A stretch of 64,000 bases of DNA from Symbiodinium natans (GCA_905221605.1 CAJNDS010002132.1:531644-595643); one strand, 5' to 3'; positions 31,489-43,235 are shown, counted from the first letter of the stretch. The notes: generated from the sequence alone by a model not told the origin. Numbers and translations are program-made.

Positions 31489-32867
31489 TAATACCCTGGT
31501 CTGTTGGTACCTTTCACACGAAGACTCACTCCTAGACGCTGAGACTGTGGATTAACCGTGGAAACGCCCGGGTCTCAATGAACGGTGGATTGACTGTAGA
31601 AAAGCCCGTGTTGTTACCTTCATGAATCTACTGTCTTGGTGTGGTAACGACGTGAGGATATGGTTGAACGAAGAAAGTACATTTTAATAGGCTTTACAAG
31701 GAACCGCGCGAAAGCCGTATTAAATTAGGAACGAAGTAAACGAACGCACATAATAAGTCTTTTAACGGTGCGTTCATTGGTGCGGCTTCCGCGCGGTAAA
31801 AAAGTACACTAAAAGACCATATAACTTTATATTAAATTGTAAGGAACGAAGCTGACGCACGAATTTAGTAATAAAATTTTTCTCACGGGCGAACAGAAGA
31901 TTTTTTCACTCGCCCCTAATACTATTTTCTGGATTATTCATTCTAATTCTCTTATTTTGCTTGTTTAATTAATTGAGTTATCAGGAGTGAAGATAAGAAT
32001 GACGCATGAACTCACTTGAACAACAAGCAAAATTAGGAAAGGAATGAAGAAGCCCCCGTATTATAGCATTATGAGAATAAGCGTGCATTCTTTACCTTAT
32101 TCTCATACCATTATGACGGGGCAGTAAAAACACACTTCATATCCTGTGTCCACCAATTATTATAGCAGCGTGCTCATTGCACTCACTCTTAATGCTATCC
32201 TCACGACGGCTATCCAATAATTGGTACAGTTAAGGCATCAACAACCTGGGATTCTTGAAAGCGTCCCCACAGCACTAGTTATAAGGAGTAAGTGGTTAAC
32301 AGGCTCACTGTCTTGTCTCCCGGGCCATTCTCTTCGTACGAAGACGCGCTCGTAAACTCACTTGTTTCACGTACTTCTTTCACTTCTTTTCCGCATGTGT
32401 GGTACGTTTATATTATTCTAATGTAACCGCGCATTTGTTTCACTTCTTGGCCTTTCATTATAATATTATTCTCTTCACTCACTATAATCTTGCATTAATG
32501 GGGCACCAAGAAGAGAAAGTAGTATGTGCCCCACAATCATATTCTTGTTCCACTTCGTTCACTCTATTTCAATGGGCTTCATGCCTCGTTTCACTCATTA
32601 TAAGCCCCATTAAACTAGAATTCGCTTCGTACACTACGTTCATACATTAGTTCACTGATTCACTTTGTTCATACACTTCGTTCAGAAAATTAATTGTATT
32701 CTCTTCGTCTTATTATCATGCGGCTCTTGGGACACAGCTTTTAATGAGAGGTTCGCTCAGCGACTTCGTGGTCATAAGGAATTAACTGTAACGCTGCGCT
32801 CTTTTTAAGGAAACGATTGTGGGCTAAGAAATCTACTGTAGGAAGAAGCCTGGGAATTAGTGGACCT
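31489..32867. mobile_element. AT-rich, hairpin-rich insertion of about 1.38 kb
   Basis: Aligning the two duplicate copies shows this block only in copy 2, between GGAGT and CTAATTACCG. CTAAT occurs at both edges (31489-31493 and about 32865), a possible 5-bp target duplication. It contains no telomere-like units. It holds nested inverted repeats: CCGCGCGAAAGCCG near 31703 with CGGCTTCCGCGCGG near 31783; ATGAGAATAAG at 32071 with CTTATTCTCAT at 32096; CCAATTATT at 32153 with AATAATTGG at 32216. TTCACT/TTCGTTCA motifs recur near 32340-32690. The 83-codon frame at 32399-32650 is hydrophobic and unconvincing. It may be a non-autonomous element or organelle-derived DNA. Confidence 0.6.
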
Positions 32868-33563
32868 AATTACCGAAACCCTAAACAACAAGTCCTCAAC
32901 CCCTGCATCCCTAAGGATCCCTAAGCCCTAAACCCTAAACCCTAAACCCTGAAGGGCTATTGGGCCCGGGACGAGGGTCCGCAGAGAGTCAGGCCGAAAC
33001 CCTGCAAACCCTGAGGGGTTTAGGACTTAGGGTTCAAGTTTTAGGGTGCAGGGTTTAGGGTTTAGGGTTTAGGGTTTAGGGGTTAGGGTTTAGGGTTTAG
33101 GGTTTAGGGTTTAGGGTTTTAGAGCTTAGGGATCCTCTGACGCGAGTGAAGCAGGTGGGTACCCCTTCCAGCAAGACAATTTCAGAGCTTGCAGGGTTCG
33201 GGGCTGAGCGCTTAGTGGGTGGAGGATCTATGTCTCTGACCCAAATGAGCCGGAAACCCTAAACCCTAGACCCTAAACCCTGAACCCTAACCCCTAAACC
33301 CTAAACTTTAACGCCTAAACCCTAAACCCAGCGTCATCGCTTCCCATCAAAACCCGCATAAGCCCTGGAACTGAGTTCCTCAAAGACATCAAGGACTAAG
33401 ACTCTCAGCCCTGAAACTTTGGCCAGTCAGCCCTCAACTTACAAAAGAGCCCAACCGCTGAAGAATACAACCCAAAACCCTAGACCCTAGACCCTCAACC
33501 CTACACCCTTAAACTGTAGACCCTAACCCTAAACCTTAACCCAACTGCCCTAAACCCGCAACC

Positions 33564-33569
<6 letters not shown>

Positions 33570-33630
<61 letters not shown>

Positions 33631-33640
33631 ACCCTAAACC
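33570..33640. repeat. CCCTCAA array
   Basis: About ten tandem CCCTCAA units, against about three at the matching place in copy 1 (31083-31105). Confidence 0.9.
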
Positions 33641-33689
33641 CTAGACCGTAACCTAGACTTTACACCAGCAGCCCCAAACCCTAAACCCT

Positions 33690-34060
33690 AAACCCTAAAC
33701 CCTAGACCCGGGACCCTGGACCCTGGACCCTGGACCCTAAACCCTAAACCCTAAACCCTAAACCCTAAACCCTAAACCCTAAACCCTAAACCCTAAACCC
33801 TAAACCCTAAACCCTAAACCCTAGCCCTAAACCCCAAACCCTAAACCCAGCAACCCCAGACTGGGGTGGAGGCCGGCCGATGCTCCCTTGGAGTTCCCTT
33901 AAGGCCGTTTCGACGTCGTGCCAGTCCTACCAGATTTAGGGTTTAGGGTTTAGGGTTTAGGGTTTAGGGTTTAGGGTTTAGGGTTTAGGGTTTAGGGTTT
34001 AGGGTTTAGGGTTTAGGGTTTAGGGTTTAGGGTTTAGGGTTTAGGGTTTAGGGTTACATA
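33690..34060. repeat. CCCTAAA array, duplication boundary, then TTTAGGG array
   Basis: About 14 CCCTAAA units (33735-33830), the end of copy 2 (33835-33916), then about 16 TTTAGGG units (33935-34060). Confidence 0.9.
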
Positions 34061-34833
34061 AGGACCGGGGATTGAAATCGGGTTACCGGGCTCAGGGTCA
34101 GATAGGGATTACAGCGTATGGTTCACGTCTAGGGTTACCTGTTCAAGGATTACAACGATAATGGATGGTTTATGGCTTAGCTGCGTTTAGGATGGGGGGA
34201 TTAGGGGTTTAGGGTTTCCGGGTTCAGGGTTTATGATTTAGGGTTTAGGGTTTCAGGGTTCAGGGTTTGGGGTTTGGGATTTGGGGTTTGGGGTTTGGGG
34301 TTTGGGGTTTGGGGTTTGGGGTTTGGGGTTTGGGGTTTGGGGTTTGGGGTTTGGGGTTTCAGCGCTACACGGGTGCTGGAAGCTTCCATGGTGAAAGGGC
34401 CCTGGGCAGTTCGAGGGGCTGAAAGCCCTGCCTGAACTAGTACAGGAGTCGGGTAGATGTAAGAAATAGCCCTAAACCCTAAACCCTAAACCCTAAACCC
34501 TAAACCCTGCACCATAAACCCTGATTCTCAATGACCCAAGATCACAAGGGGGAACCCTCCTCTGCTTGGGAGGGAGCATAGGGGCACCTCAGCTGAGAAA
34601 GGCGCCATCCCCAAAACCTAAAGCGGGGGGAACCTAAGCGGGTAGCTCTCGAAATTTGGGTTTAGGGTTGAGGGTTTAGGGTTTAGGGTTTAGGTTTTGG
34701 GGTTTGGGGTTTGGGGTTTAGGGTTTAGGGTTTATGGTTTAGGGTTTGGGGGTCCCATACGGCACCCTTGTAATAAAAACCCAAAAGGGGACCCTAATTT
34801 GGAAAACTACCCAACCCCCAGGGTCTAGGGTTT
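34061..34833. repeat. GGGGTTT array and small-element remnant
   Basis: A perfect GGGGTTT run (about 34265-34360) is followed by a short piece sharing AAAGGGCCCTGGGCAG with 20623-20638. 34751-34811 is a left-truncated family C element ending AACTACCCA. Confidence 0.75.
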
Positions 34834-35013
34834 TTAAGGGAGCGGTTGGGGAGTGCAGTGTCTTGCGGGGTCCTGAAGCCTCGGACCCTGCGCCTCGCGC
34901 ACAGCAAGAGCCCTGGTTAAGTAGGACTCCGGCGAGGTGGACGCTGCCGAGGAACTGGCCTCCTCTGTGTCCTCCTCGTCCCTCCGAGACCCCTTCAGGG
35001 TGCGTGCACTCCC
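34834..35013 (-). CDS. Terminal-exon-like frame, 59 aa
   Basis: On the minus strand a TTTAGGG array ends TTTAG, and the next base begins a frame in phase 0 running 59 codons to TAA. It includes SARTLKGSRRDEEDTEEASS, SAASTSPESYLTRALAVREA and QGPRLQDPARHCT. An acidic, serine-rich start and GC-rich third codon positions support coding. The opposite strand is also open, starting with an ATG at 34746, but that frame crosses a family C element. The family is unknown. Confidence 0.45.
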   Translation of the reverse strand, partial: GSARTLKGSRRDEEDTEEASSSAASTSPESYLTRALAVREAQGPRLQDPARHCTPQPLP

Positions 35014-36279
35014 CTAAACCCTAAACCCTAAACCCTAAACCCTGGACCCTAAACCCCTCAGCCCGAAGCTAACTCCACACAAAACGACCAGCAAGTGCGT
35101 GGGCGACCAGCGAGCCATGGGCCAGGAGCCCTACACCCTAAACCCTAAACCCTAAACCCTAAACCTTGAACCCTAAACCCTAAACCCTAAACCGTAAACA
35201 CTAACCCTAAACCCTGAACCCTAAACCCTGAACCCTAAACCCTGAACCCTAAACCCTGAACCCTAAACCCTAAACCCTAAACCCTAAACCCAAACCCTAA
35301 TTAAACCATAAACCCTAAACCATACGGGCCAGGGCCTTCATTTCTGGCTCGGCGGCCCCTCCCGCCATGGCACGCAGCCAAGCGCGAAGCGTCTTGATGT
35401 CGATTTGGGGAAAGCTTCCGGCTCTTTCGGGTTTAGGGTTTAATAGGGTTTAGGGTTTAGGGTTTCGGGTTTAGGTTTTTACGGTCTAGGGTTTAGGGGT
35501 TAAGATATACGGTTTAGGATGTATGGGGATTGCAGGTCAAGTGGGCTCAAGCGTTGGTAGCGTTGACGGTTTGCGGAGCTCGGGGAAGGTGCTCTTCGAC
35601 TGCGGATATTGAGGTTTATAGGGTTTGGGGTTTGGGGTTTGGGGTTTGGGGTTTGTGGTTTGGGGTTTTGGGGTTTGGGGTTTGGGGTTTGGGGTTTGGG
35701 GTTTGGGGTTTGGGGTTTGGGGTTTGGGGTTTGGGGTTTGGGGTTTGGGGTTTGGGGTTGGGGTTAGGGGTTAGGGGCTTGGGGTTTGGGGTTTAGGGTT
35801 TAGGGTTTGGGGCGGCAAAGGGTCCTGGGCAAGATTAGAATAGGGTTTGGGGCTTAGAGTTTAGGGTTTAGGGTTTGTAGGGCTATATAGATTAGGGTTT
35901 AGGGTCTAGGGTTTAGAGTTTAGGGTTTATCGGGTTTATAGGTTTTCAAAGGTTTATAGGGTTCATAGGGTTTGTGGGGTTTAGGTTTTGTAGGATTTAG
36001 ACTAGGGTTTAGGGTTCTACGTAGGGTCTCAGGATTTAAGAGCTTGGGGTTTTCTGTGTTCACTTGAGGGGCGGGGGGGGGGGGGGTCGAGACTCTCGAA
36101 ACAGAAGTGCGGAGAGCTTCAAGAGAAACGAGGATCTCGAATCACACAGGGCTTCGTCCCATATACCCATGATCTTTATCTCTCAGACAGACATTTATTC
36201 GCTCTTGCTCTTTCTTCGCAGAAGCTGCCTAATTACTTGCCATGTTTCTCCCTAAACCCGAACCCCAAACCCCAAACCT
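35014..36279. repeat. CCCTAAA, then GGGGTTT arrays
   Basis: CCCTAAA units (35015-35055, 35140-35320), unique piece (35320-35430), and a long GGGGTTT array (35620-35760) that yields an artefactual WGLGFGV frame. A G-run lies near 36069-36087. The 63-codon plus frame at 36064-36255 is weak. Confidence 0.75.
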
Positions 36280-36433
36280 GCCGCAGTAGGTCAGAAGTCT
36301 GGAACGCGGACATGACTTTTTCTGTGGCAATGGCACGCTCAACCGGAGGGGTCTGTGTTGGGATGATCATGAGATTGAGGCTTTGTCGCTTTCGCGCTTC
36401 ATATGTCCATAGTTTATAATTTATGGTGCCCAA
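36280..36433 (-). CDS. Exon-like frame, unknown
   Basis: Minus-strand frame YKLWTYEARKRQSLNLMIIP then TQTPPVERAIATEKVMSAFQ and TSDLLRQ, about 50 codons. It then enters GGTTTGGGG repeats, so GTTTGG at the edge is a possible donor. Composition is convincingly protein-like. Confidence 0.45.
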
Positions 36434-36650
36434 GGGAGTGAAAGGTTACCCACGCAGCACCTGACAGCCATAAACCCCTTAGCTTTGGAGTAGGCCCTGG
36501 AAAAAAAGTATATACTTTTTAGGTATAAGTAGCTACTATAGGAACCCAGAACCAAAAAAAGTATTAAAGTGTAGTACTCCAAAACCCAGACCCGACACAC
36601 TTATCCCTAACCTAGACCCAAAACTGTAGACCCTATGAGCACCTGAGAGT
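36434..36650. other. Unique AT-richer spacer
   Basis: Contains GGAGTAGGCCCTGGAAAAAA and AAGTGTAGTACTCC (36488 and 36570), possibly the imperfect inverted ends of another small element. No gene. Confidence 0.4.
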
Positions 36651-36839
36651 CTACTTGGAGGTTCATGGTACTGATTAGACCATAAGAACGGTGCTTATAA
36701 TCATATTAGGACACTTAAGGGGCTTATAGGTGGGTTATAAGTACACTTATAGCTGGTTAATAAGTACCCCTAAACCCTAAACCCTAAGCCCTAATCCATA
36801 AACCCTAAACCATATACCCAGGTTCAAACCTCCAAGCAG
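36651..36839. mobile_element. MITE-like element, family A, copy 3, with telomere-like insertion
   Basis: Left end CTACTTGGAGGTTCATGGTA at 36651. The element is intact to AAGTACC (36762-36768). CCCTAAA-type sequence then fills 36769-36820, and GGTTCAAACCTCCAAGCAG (36821-36839) restores the right end. The family A element at 51119 is broken at the same site. Confidence 0.65.
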
Positions 36840-38117
36840 AACCAGTTCCAGAAATTACGGCCACCTTGCGCCCGGCATCAGAGGGACCGACGGAAGGGGC
36901 CTTTCGCCGCCCCCCGAACCCCGTATGATCTGGAAGCCTCCGCGAATGTAGCCCCTGTCAAAAAATGGGGGTTTAGGGTTTAGGGTTTAGGGCTTAGGGC
37001 TTAGGGTTTAGGGTTTAGGGTTTAGGGTTTAGGGTTTAGGGTTTAAGGTTTAGGGGTTGCTCTAGGTAGCCCTAGACCCTAAACCCTAAAACCAAGACCC
37101 CAGCCTCTGATCTGCGCAGATGATCCCAAAAAGGTGCCAACTATCCTGAGGCTCGCTATCGGGCGTTGCCTCAGCCTGAAAAGTTCGAGTCCCCCGCAAC
37201 AGCAGTCAAGATTTCGTTTTCTAGGGTTTAGGGTTTAGGGTTCGAGATTCCGGTTTTGTTGGGATTAGGCTTTCAGGTCCAAAAGTCTGGGGTGTTGGGC
37301 TGGCTTCAGAACACAAAAAAAACGGCAGCTTGTAACCGCGAAAACCCCTTTCTCATGACGGCTTCCTAGCCCTAAACCCTAAACCCTGAACCCAAACCCA
37401 AAAAAAGCCAATCAGGCTGGAGGGTCTAGAGGGCTGAGGGTTAGGGGGTCACAGAGGAGGGAGTTCCTGGTTGGGAGAAGCTTGAACCGTGACTTCTAAA
37501 CCCTACTAAACCCTAAACCCTAAACCCTAAACCCTAAACCCTACACTACTGTACTAATAACGAGCCCCAAACTCTTATAGTAGGATTTTGGGGTTTAGGG
37601 TTCAGCGGGGGGGGGGAGGGCTTGCAGGACTTCTTCCACCGCCGTTTTTGAAGCCTCCAAGCGCGCTGTTAGGTCTTGGGGTTTAGGGTTGTTAGGGTTT
37701 CGGGGGGATCCTGGAGGCTTTGGGAGTGTGGGTGTGTTGGCATTGTGGGTTTTGGGAGTTTGGAGGGTCAGGGTCTACAGTTTTGGGGGGTGGACTGCGG
37801 TGTTCAGGGCATAATTACTTTGCTGTGCACCGAAGAACGCCACCCCTTCATGAAGGTACCTTCTTTAATCATACTAGGAAGCCGGTTTAGGGTTTAGGAT
37901 TTAGGGTTTAGGGTTTAGGGTTCAGGGCTTATAAGGGTATTGAAGACCCTGTGTACACTGAACCCCAGAACCCTAGAACCCTGAACCCTACTCCATTCTG
38001 ACGTGAAGCATGGAAACCCTAAACCCTAAACCCTAAACCCTAAACCCTAAACCCTAAACCCTAAACCCTAAACCCTAAACCCTAAGCTTTGGGCTGCTAG
38101 GCCTGCCTTTCACTTAG
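36840..38117. repeat. Repeat mosaic
   Basis: TTTAGGG array (36970-37050), unique pieces (37090-37380), CCCTAAA (37495-37550) and CCCTAAA array (38014-38088). The frame 37676-37897 is mostly G-rich repeat. No gene is supported. Confidence 0.65.
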
Positions 38118-38225
38118 GGCTTGTGCCTGGGGGGACTCAGCCAAAGCTGCTTGTGAAAGCACCCGGACTTATAGATGTCAGCCGGTCGTCTGGAGGAAAG
38201 ATCATGGCACCTCGGCATTCTGGGG
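38118..38225 (+). CDS. Exon-like island, unknown
   Basis: After CACTTAG the frame reads ACAWGDSAKAACESTRTYRC then QPVVWRKDHGTSAFWG, followed by GGTTGAGG (GT donor). Left flank is a CCCTAAA array and right flank TTTAGGG. About 35 codons. Confidence 0.3.
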
Positions 38226-38458
38226 GTTGAGGGTTTAGGGTTTAGAGTTTAGGGTTTAGGGAATTTTCGGGGCGGGCCTTCAGGCGATCAAAGCCCGGCA
38301 GTTCGGGCGGCAACAGCCAACAAAAGTCACGCCCCGGGGTTTGGGGCTTCCGGGTACAGGGCTTGGGGCTTGTTTAGTAGCTTGGTAGGTTAGGGTTTTA
38401 GGGCCCCAAAAACCCTAAACCCTTAACCCTAAGCCGTAAACCCTAAACCACAAGTCGA

Positions 38459-38788
38459 TCAGAACCTCGACGCTGCTGTAAGGCCGGGCGGATGCACCGA
38501 CACGCCCTGGCTTCGGTGTGGCCAAGAATGGAGTCGACTGAAACTGAGGACGAGCACCTTAGAAATTAGTTTTTTTCGTGAGGACCTCATCGGTCCCCTC
38601 TCTATTGCTCGCTCCATGAGCACGGACCCGAACATGGAGATCTCTTTGGGCGTGTTCGCGTAGAACTCCTCCCCTGTGGTGACAGGTCGCAGCGGCAATG
38701 TGAGCAACTCTTTTGAAGTCAGACAGAATCGCCACGTGACCAGACACGGGTTCCTCACGCAGTCGCCACAAGATGGTTTTCTGTGCAA
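38459..38788 (-). CDS. Exon-like frame, 109 codons
   Basis: One of the longer repeat-free frames: CVRNPCLVTWRFCLTSKELL, TTGEEFYANTPKEISMFGSV and LMERAIERG are protein-like. The stretch around 38610-38680 has strong GC-rich third positions. A second minus frame is open over part of it (GHVAILSDFKRVAHIAAATC), so a frameshift or exon boundary inside is possible. The ATG lies at the array edge. The family is unknown. Confidence 0.45.
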   Translation of the reverse strand: MHRKPSCGDCVRNPCLVTWRFCLTSKELLTLPLRPVTTGEEFYANTPKEISMFGSVLMERAIERGPMRSSRKKLISKVLVLSFSRLHSWPHRSQGVSVHPPGLTAASRF

Positions 38789-40500
38789 ACCCTAAACCCT
38801 GAACCCTAAACCCGAAACCCTAAACAGGGATTTCGGGGTTTGGAGTTCTCTAAGCTGACTTTTGGGTGTTCCTGTTACAGCACAGCGCATGCCCGGAACC
38901 GAATCTTAGGGTTTAGGGCTTATGGAACAGGACGAAAGCAATTTTGCCTGGCTGCCCAGAGACCCCACGAACCATAAATTCAGGAAAGCCCCTTAAGCCA
39001 TATGAAGGTTCTCAGCAAGGATTGTAAATATACGTTATATCTCCCTGAAGCCCTACATCCTAAACCACAAACCACAAACCCTAAACCCTAATTAGATAGA
39101 TATGTATATAGAAATAAATAAGTAAATAAATATATTATTTATGGGAAAACCGCCACACTTCTGTCCATGGCCTCATGGAACAATGTTGAGGGTCTCTACG
39201 GATTCAAACCTCTCAACCCCTCAACTCCCCAAAAGGCCAACCTCCTCAACCCTCGACCCCTTAACCTGCCAACCCGTTATACCCCCCCCCAACCCATTTC
39301 AGACTATTGAGGGCGTTCAAGAGGTGCGACTTGTTTTTAAGATTGTTGTTGTTTTGTGTTATTTGTTCTTTTTGGGAGGGGGAGGTACTAAACCGACAGC
39401 AACATTATAGGTCTCGGGAAGGGAACACGAAGCCCGAAAATCCGAAGCCCTACCAAACCCAGAACCCTGAAATCCGCGCCCCTCAAATCTTTAAGCCGGG
39501 GAGGAACCTTAATCCCAAACCCTAAACCCTAAACCCTAAACCCTAGAATTCTGAACCCAGAGTCCCTAAACACAGAAAATCCAGCATGCCGAAACTCCTG
39601 AACCCACTCCCCTCACACCCTCAAACCGCTCAACAAACAAAAATCCCCAACTGACACACCCTAAACCCTAAATCCTCAACCCGAAAACGGGTAAAAATTA
39701 GAAAAGAAAAGATCTGTTAGGTGCCCCGGCCCCCTTGGAGCCACGGCGGCTTTCGCACGCACTGGCCCGTGGGCATCTCATGACGCGCGTGGGCATCTTA
39801 GGCCGCAACCCAACAGTTTCGGGTTTAGGGTTTAGGGTTCAAGGTTTAGGGTTTAGGGTTTAGGGTTCAGGGCTTAGGGTTGAGGGGTTAGGGTTCAGGG
39901 CTGAGGGTTTAGGGTTTAGGGTTCAGGGTTTAGGGTTTAGGGTTCAGGGTTTAGGGTTCAGGGTTGAGGGTTTAGGGTTTAGGGAAGCTTTAGAGGTTGG
40001 GCTTTAGTAAGGTCAGGGTGTGGAGTCTAGAGTCCGGAGTTTGGGGTTTGGCGTTTCTTTTTCATAGCCCAGTAACCATCTCAGAATGGGGGTACCCTTT
40101 GTCTGATTGCTTACTTCATAAGAGAACCAGAACCCCAAGAAGGGTATAGGGTACCGCTGGGCTACCAAGTTTCGCTTGAGGAGTTTAGGGTTTAGGGTTT
40201 AGGGTTTTGGGTTTAGGGTTTAGGGTTTAGGGTTTAGGGTTTAGGGTTTAGGGTTTAGGGTTTAGGGCTTTTGGGTCTGAGGGTTTGGGAGCTGAGAAGG
40301 ACCTCACTCGAACAAAGGCCCTCAAAGCCCAAAGCGAAGGAAGCTAACCCTAAACCATAAGTCCTAACAAAAAGGTACCACTTGAAGTCTCTTAGGGCGT
40401 CCGGGTTTTACGAGAATGGCTTAACCCTAAACCGCAAACCCGATTCCGACCACGGGGAGCCAGAAAAAGTTCCACTGAAGGGGGGAACACAACACCCTAC
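38789..40500. repeat. Repeat mosaic with C-rich prose-like stretches
   Basis: CCCTAAA and CCCTGAA units, a TA/GATA microsatellite (39095-39140), TTTAGGG and GGGTTCA blocks (39825-39985) and TTTAGGG (40190-40265). Frames at 39141-39410 and 39307-39525 are proline-rich and partly repeat; weak. Confidence 0.6.
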
Positions 40501-42815
40501 ATCAACAAGGGTTCAGGGTTTAGGCTGTAGGGGTTTGAGTTTAGGGTTTAGGGTTTAGGGTTTAGGGTTTAGGGTTTAGGGTTTAGGGTTTAGGGTTTAG
40601 GGTTTAGGGTTTAGGGTTTAGGGTTTAGGGTTTAGGGTTAGGTTTAGGGTTTAGGGTTTAGGGTTTAGGGTTTAGGGTTTAGGGTTTAGGGTTTAGGGTT
40701 TAGGGTTTAGGGTTTAGGGTTTAGGGTTTAGGGTTTAGGGAGCCAAAACATCCTGGGTTCATCGCAGGTTCCGCAGGGTTAAGGGGCTTGAGGACGTGGG
40801 ACTCGCTCTCAACACCTCAACTTAGGGCTTGAGGGCTGAGGGTTTAGCATTTAGCAGGGTTTAGGGTTCAGGGTTTAGGGTTTAGGGTTTAGGATTCAGG
40901 GTTTAGGGCTTAGGGTGGACTCTGAATGGCTAGAAAAACCTACGTATAAGGGTTCGGGGACGAGGGGGTCGCTTCATGGTCGTGCGCCGAGCTTGTGCGC
41001 GCATACAGCGGGAACAACACGGGTCACCCGTGAGGGAAGCCCAGGCCATCCGAGCCTAGAAGCCAGAACGTCTGGGGCTTAGGGTTTGGGGTTTAGGGTT
41101 TAGGGTTTAGGGTTTAGGGTTTAGGGTTTAGGGTTTAGGGTTTAGGGTTTAGGGTTTAGGGCTAGCTGAGCTCATAGTTCCGCGCTTGGAGGGCTTAGGT
41201 GCAAGGTCACCCCACTGCACCCCCAAGTAAGGAATCGTCCTTGAAAAATATCAGGATCCTTGTTCGGATTGCAGGCAGGTTTGGCAAGAATCTACCTAAG
41301 CCCTAACCCTAAACCCTAAACCCTGAACACTACACCCTAAACCCTAAACCCTAAAACCAGGGTTTAAGGTTCAGGCTTCGGGGTTAAGGCCTCGGGGCTT
41401 TGGGTTATTTACCCCAAGCAACTGAAGCCCTACATCCAAAAGCAGGAACTGAAAGAGTTTAGGGTTTGGGGTGTAGGGTTTAGGGTTTAGGGTTTAGGGT
41501 TTAGGGGGCAGAAGATTCCTACCAGCACCGAAATTAGCGAGCATACCCAAACATGCGCTAAGAAGTAAGGCACCTTCACCCACCCTGCCGTCGATCCGAG
41601 AAAGCATTGGAAGTTTGTAAGTCCAAACAGGCTGGGGTTTGGAGTTTAGGGTTCAGGGCTTAGGGTGTAGGACTTTATTAGGAGACCCTTTAACCCTGAA
41701 CCCTTAAACCCGTAAACTCAAGTCTTTAAATCCGAAGGCGTAGGGTTTAGGGTTTGGGGTTCTGGGTGGGGTTTGGGGTTGGGAGGCCAGGCCGAAACCC
41801 CCAATTCCTGTGCCCTAGACCTTAAATTAAACCCACCTCAACGCGTTAGGCTCAAGGTTACCCTGAACCCTAAACCCGCAACTAAACTAAACCCTAGGAA
41901 AAGTTCAAAGGAAGCAACCCTTTTGGGTTTATTTAAGTTTATACGGGAGCCTAAACCGCAAGAAAGGATCCTTGTACATGCTCCCGATACGGCTACAAAA
42001 ACACTTAAGGTGCATGGACCAACCCTTTTAGGGTTCATGTCGTCTCCAAGAGTTGGTTTAGGGTTTAGTGTTTTAGGGTTTAGGGTTTGGGGGTTTGGGT
42101 TTAGGGTTTAGGGTTAGGATCAATGCTAGGGGGCTCGAAAAGCCTGGAGCCACGCTGTCACGGGCAAATCGCTGCGCGGGCTGCGCTCCTTTTGGACCTA
42201 ACTCCTGAGGTCCGCGGGGCCCCGTGGCCCTAGGTCGGAGTAGTGGGCCGAATAGAGTTTAGGGTTTAAAGTTTTCGGGGTTTTCGGGCGACTCTGCAGG
42301 TTTAGGGTTTACAGTCTAGGGCTCAGACATCTCATGAAACAGCCCTAAAAGGTTGCCCAAGGGCAACCTCAAACACCTTGGGCAACCACAAACATCATGG
42401 GGACCTCTTTCTGGACCCAAATGTGTAAGCCATATGGGGGGTCGATCTAAATCACGGGTCGATTTTCTGCTACCCTAAAACTACCCCTGAACCCTAAACC
42501 CTTAACCTAAACCCTTGACCCCCAAAGGTGTTGATCGCGCTTCCATACGCGGGTCATAGGGTCAGGTTGTTGGGAGTTTGAACCCTAAGCCTGATAAACC
42601 TCAAACTCTTTACGGTTTAGGGTTTAGGGCTTAGGGTTTATGGCTGAGGCTTAGGGGTTAGGGTTTAGGGTTTAGGGTTTAGGGTCTAGGGTTTAGGGTT
42701 TAGGGTTTAGGGTTTAGGGTCTAGGGTTTAGGGTTTAGGGTTTAGGGTTTAGGGTTTAGGGTTTAGGGTTTAGGGTTTAGGGTTTAGGGTTTAGGGTTTA
42801 GGGTTTAGGGTGTAG
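40501..42815. repeat. Long TTTAGGG arrays with unique pieces
   Basis: TTTAGGG arrays at 40545-40740 (about 27 units with one slip), 41085-41160, 41480-41505 and 42655-42812. Between them are unique pieces. The plus frame 41895-42060 (KEATLLGLFKFIREPKPQER and on) is open but mixed with degenerate units, so I leave it uncalled. Confidence 0.7.
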
Positions 42816-42950
42816 GGCTCTCATGTGGTATCAAAGGCAACCCACAGTATAGCCGGAGGGCACGAGAGTCGCAGCCTTCAGCCCTGAGCAAGGCTTCACT
42901 ACGTCTCTCGGATGTTGCGGACTTCCGCAAATGGTCCGCCAATCAGGAGA
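42816..42950 (+). CDS. Exon-like island between two TTTAGGG arrays
   Basis: Follows GTGTAG and precedes GTTTAG. The frame reads SCGIKGNPQYSRRARESQPS then ALSKASLRLSDVADFRKWSA and NQE. Its first donor-like GT is the array itself. A second frame from the acceptor is open for about 23 codons only. Unknown, serine- and arginine-rich. Confidence 0.4.
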
Positions 42951-42954
42951 GTTT

Positions 42955-43235
42955 AGCGTTTAGGGTTTAAGGGTTTAAGGGTTTGAGGGATTCAGGGTTT
43001 AAGGGATTAAGGGTTTAAGGGTTTAAGAGTTTAAGGGTCTAAGGGTTTAAGGGTTTAAGGGTTTGAGGGTTTAAGGTTTAAGGTTTAAGGGTGTAAGGGT
43101 TTAAGGGTTTAAGGGTTTAAGGGTTTAAGGGTTTAAGGGTTTAAGGGTTTAAGGGTTTAAGGGTTTAAGGGTTTAAGGGTTTAAGGGTTTAAGGGTTTAA
43201 GGGTTTAGGGGTTTAGGGGTTTAAGGGTTTAAGGG
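42955..43235. repeat. TTTAAGGG 8-mer array
   Basis: About 33 units, with a nearly perfect core (43090-43205). Confidence 0.95.

Larger units (their letters stand above)
30191..33916. repeat. Tandem segmental duplication, second copy interrupted
   Basis: Copy 1 is 30191-31307; copy 2 is 31308-33916. Both start CGGTCGGTCGACCTGCCTCT and end CCCTTAAGGCCGTTTCGAC. Shared landmarks include AACAAGTCCTCAACCCCTGC (30396 and 32890) and GGGCCCGGGACGAGGGTCCG (30493 and 32960). Copy 2 carries a 1.4 kb insertion. Its internal CCCTCAA and CCCTAAA runs are expanded compared with copy 1. Confidence 0.9.

Noticed and set aside
32399-32650. Membrane protein in the AT-rich insertion
   Set aside because: The 83-codon frame is hydrophobic only because of base composition and overlaps recurring TTCACT motifs; no conserved pattern is visible.
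35530-35796. WGLGFGV repeat protein
   Set aside because: It is the GGGGTTT array read in frame; the unique N-terminal part is too short to support a gene.
37130-37200. tRNA T-loop-like GTTCGAGTCCC
   Set aside because: The rest of the cloverleaf cannot be folded around it by eye.
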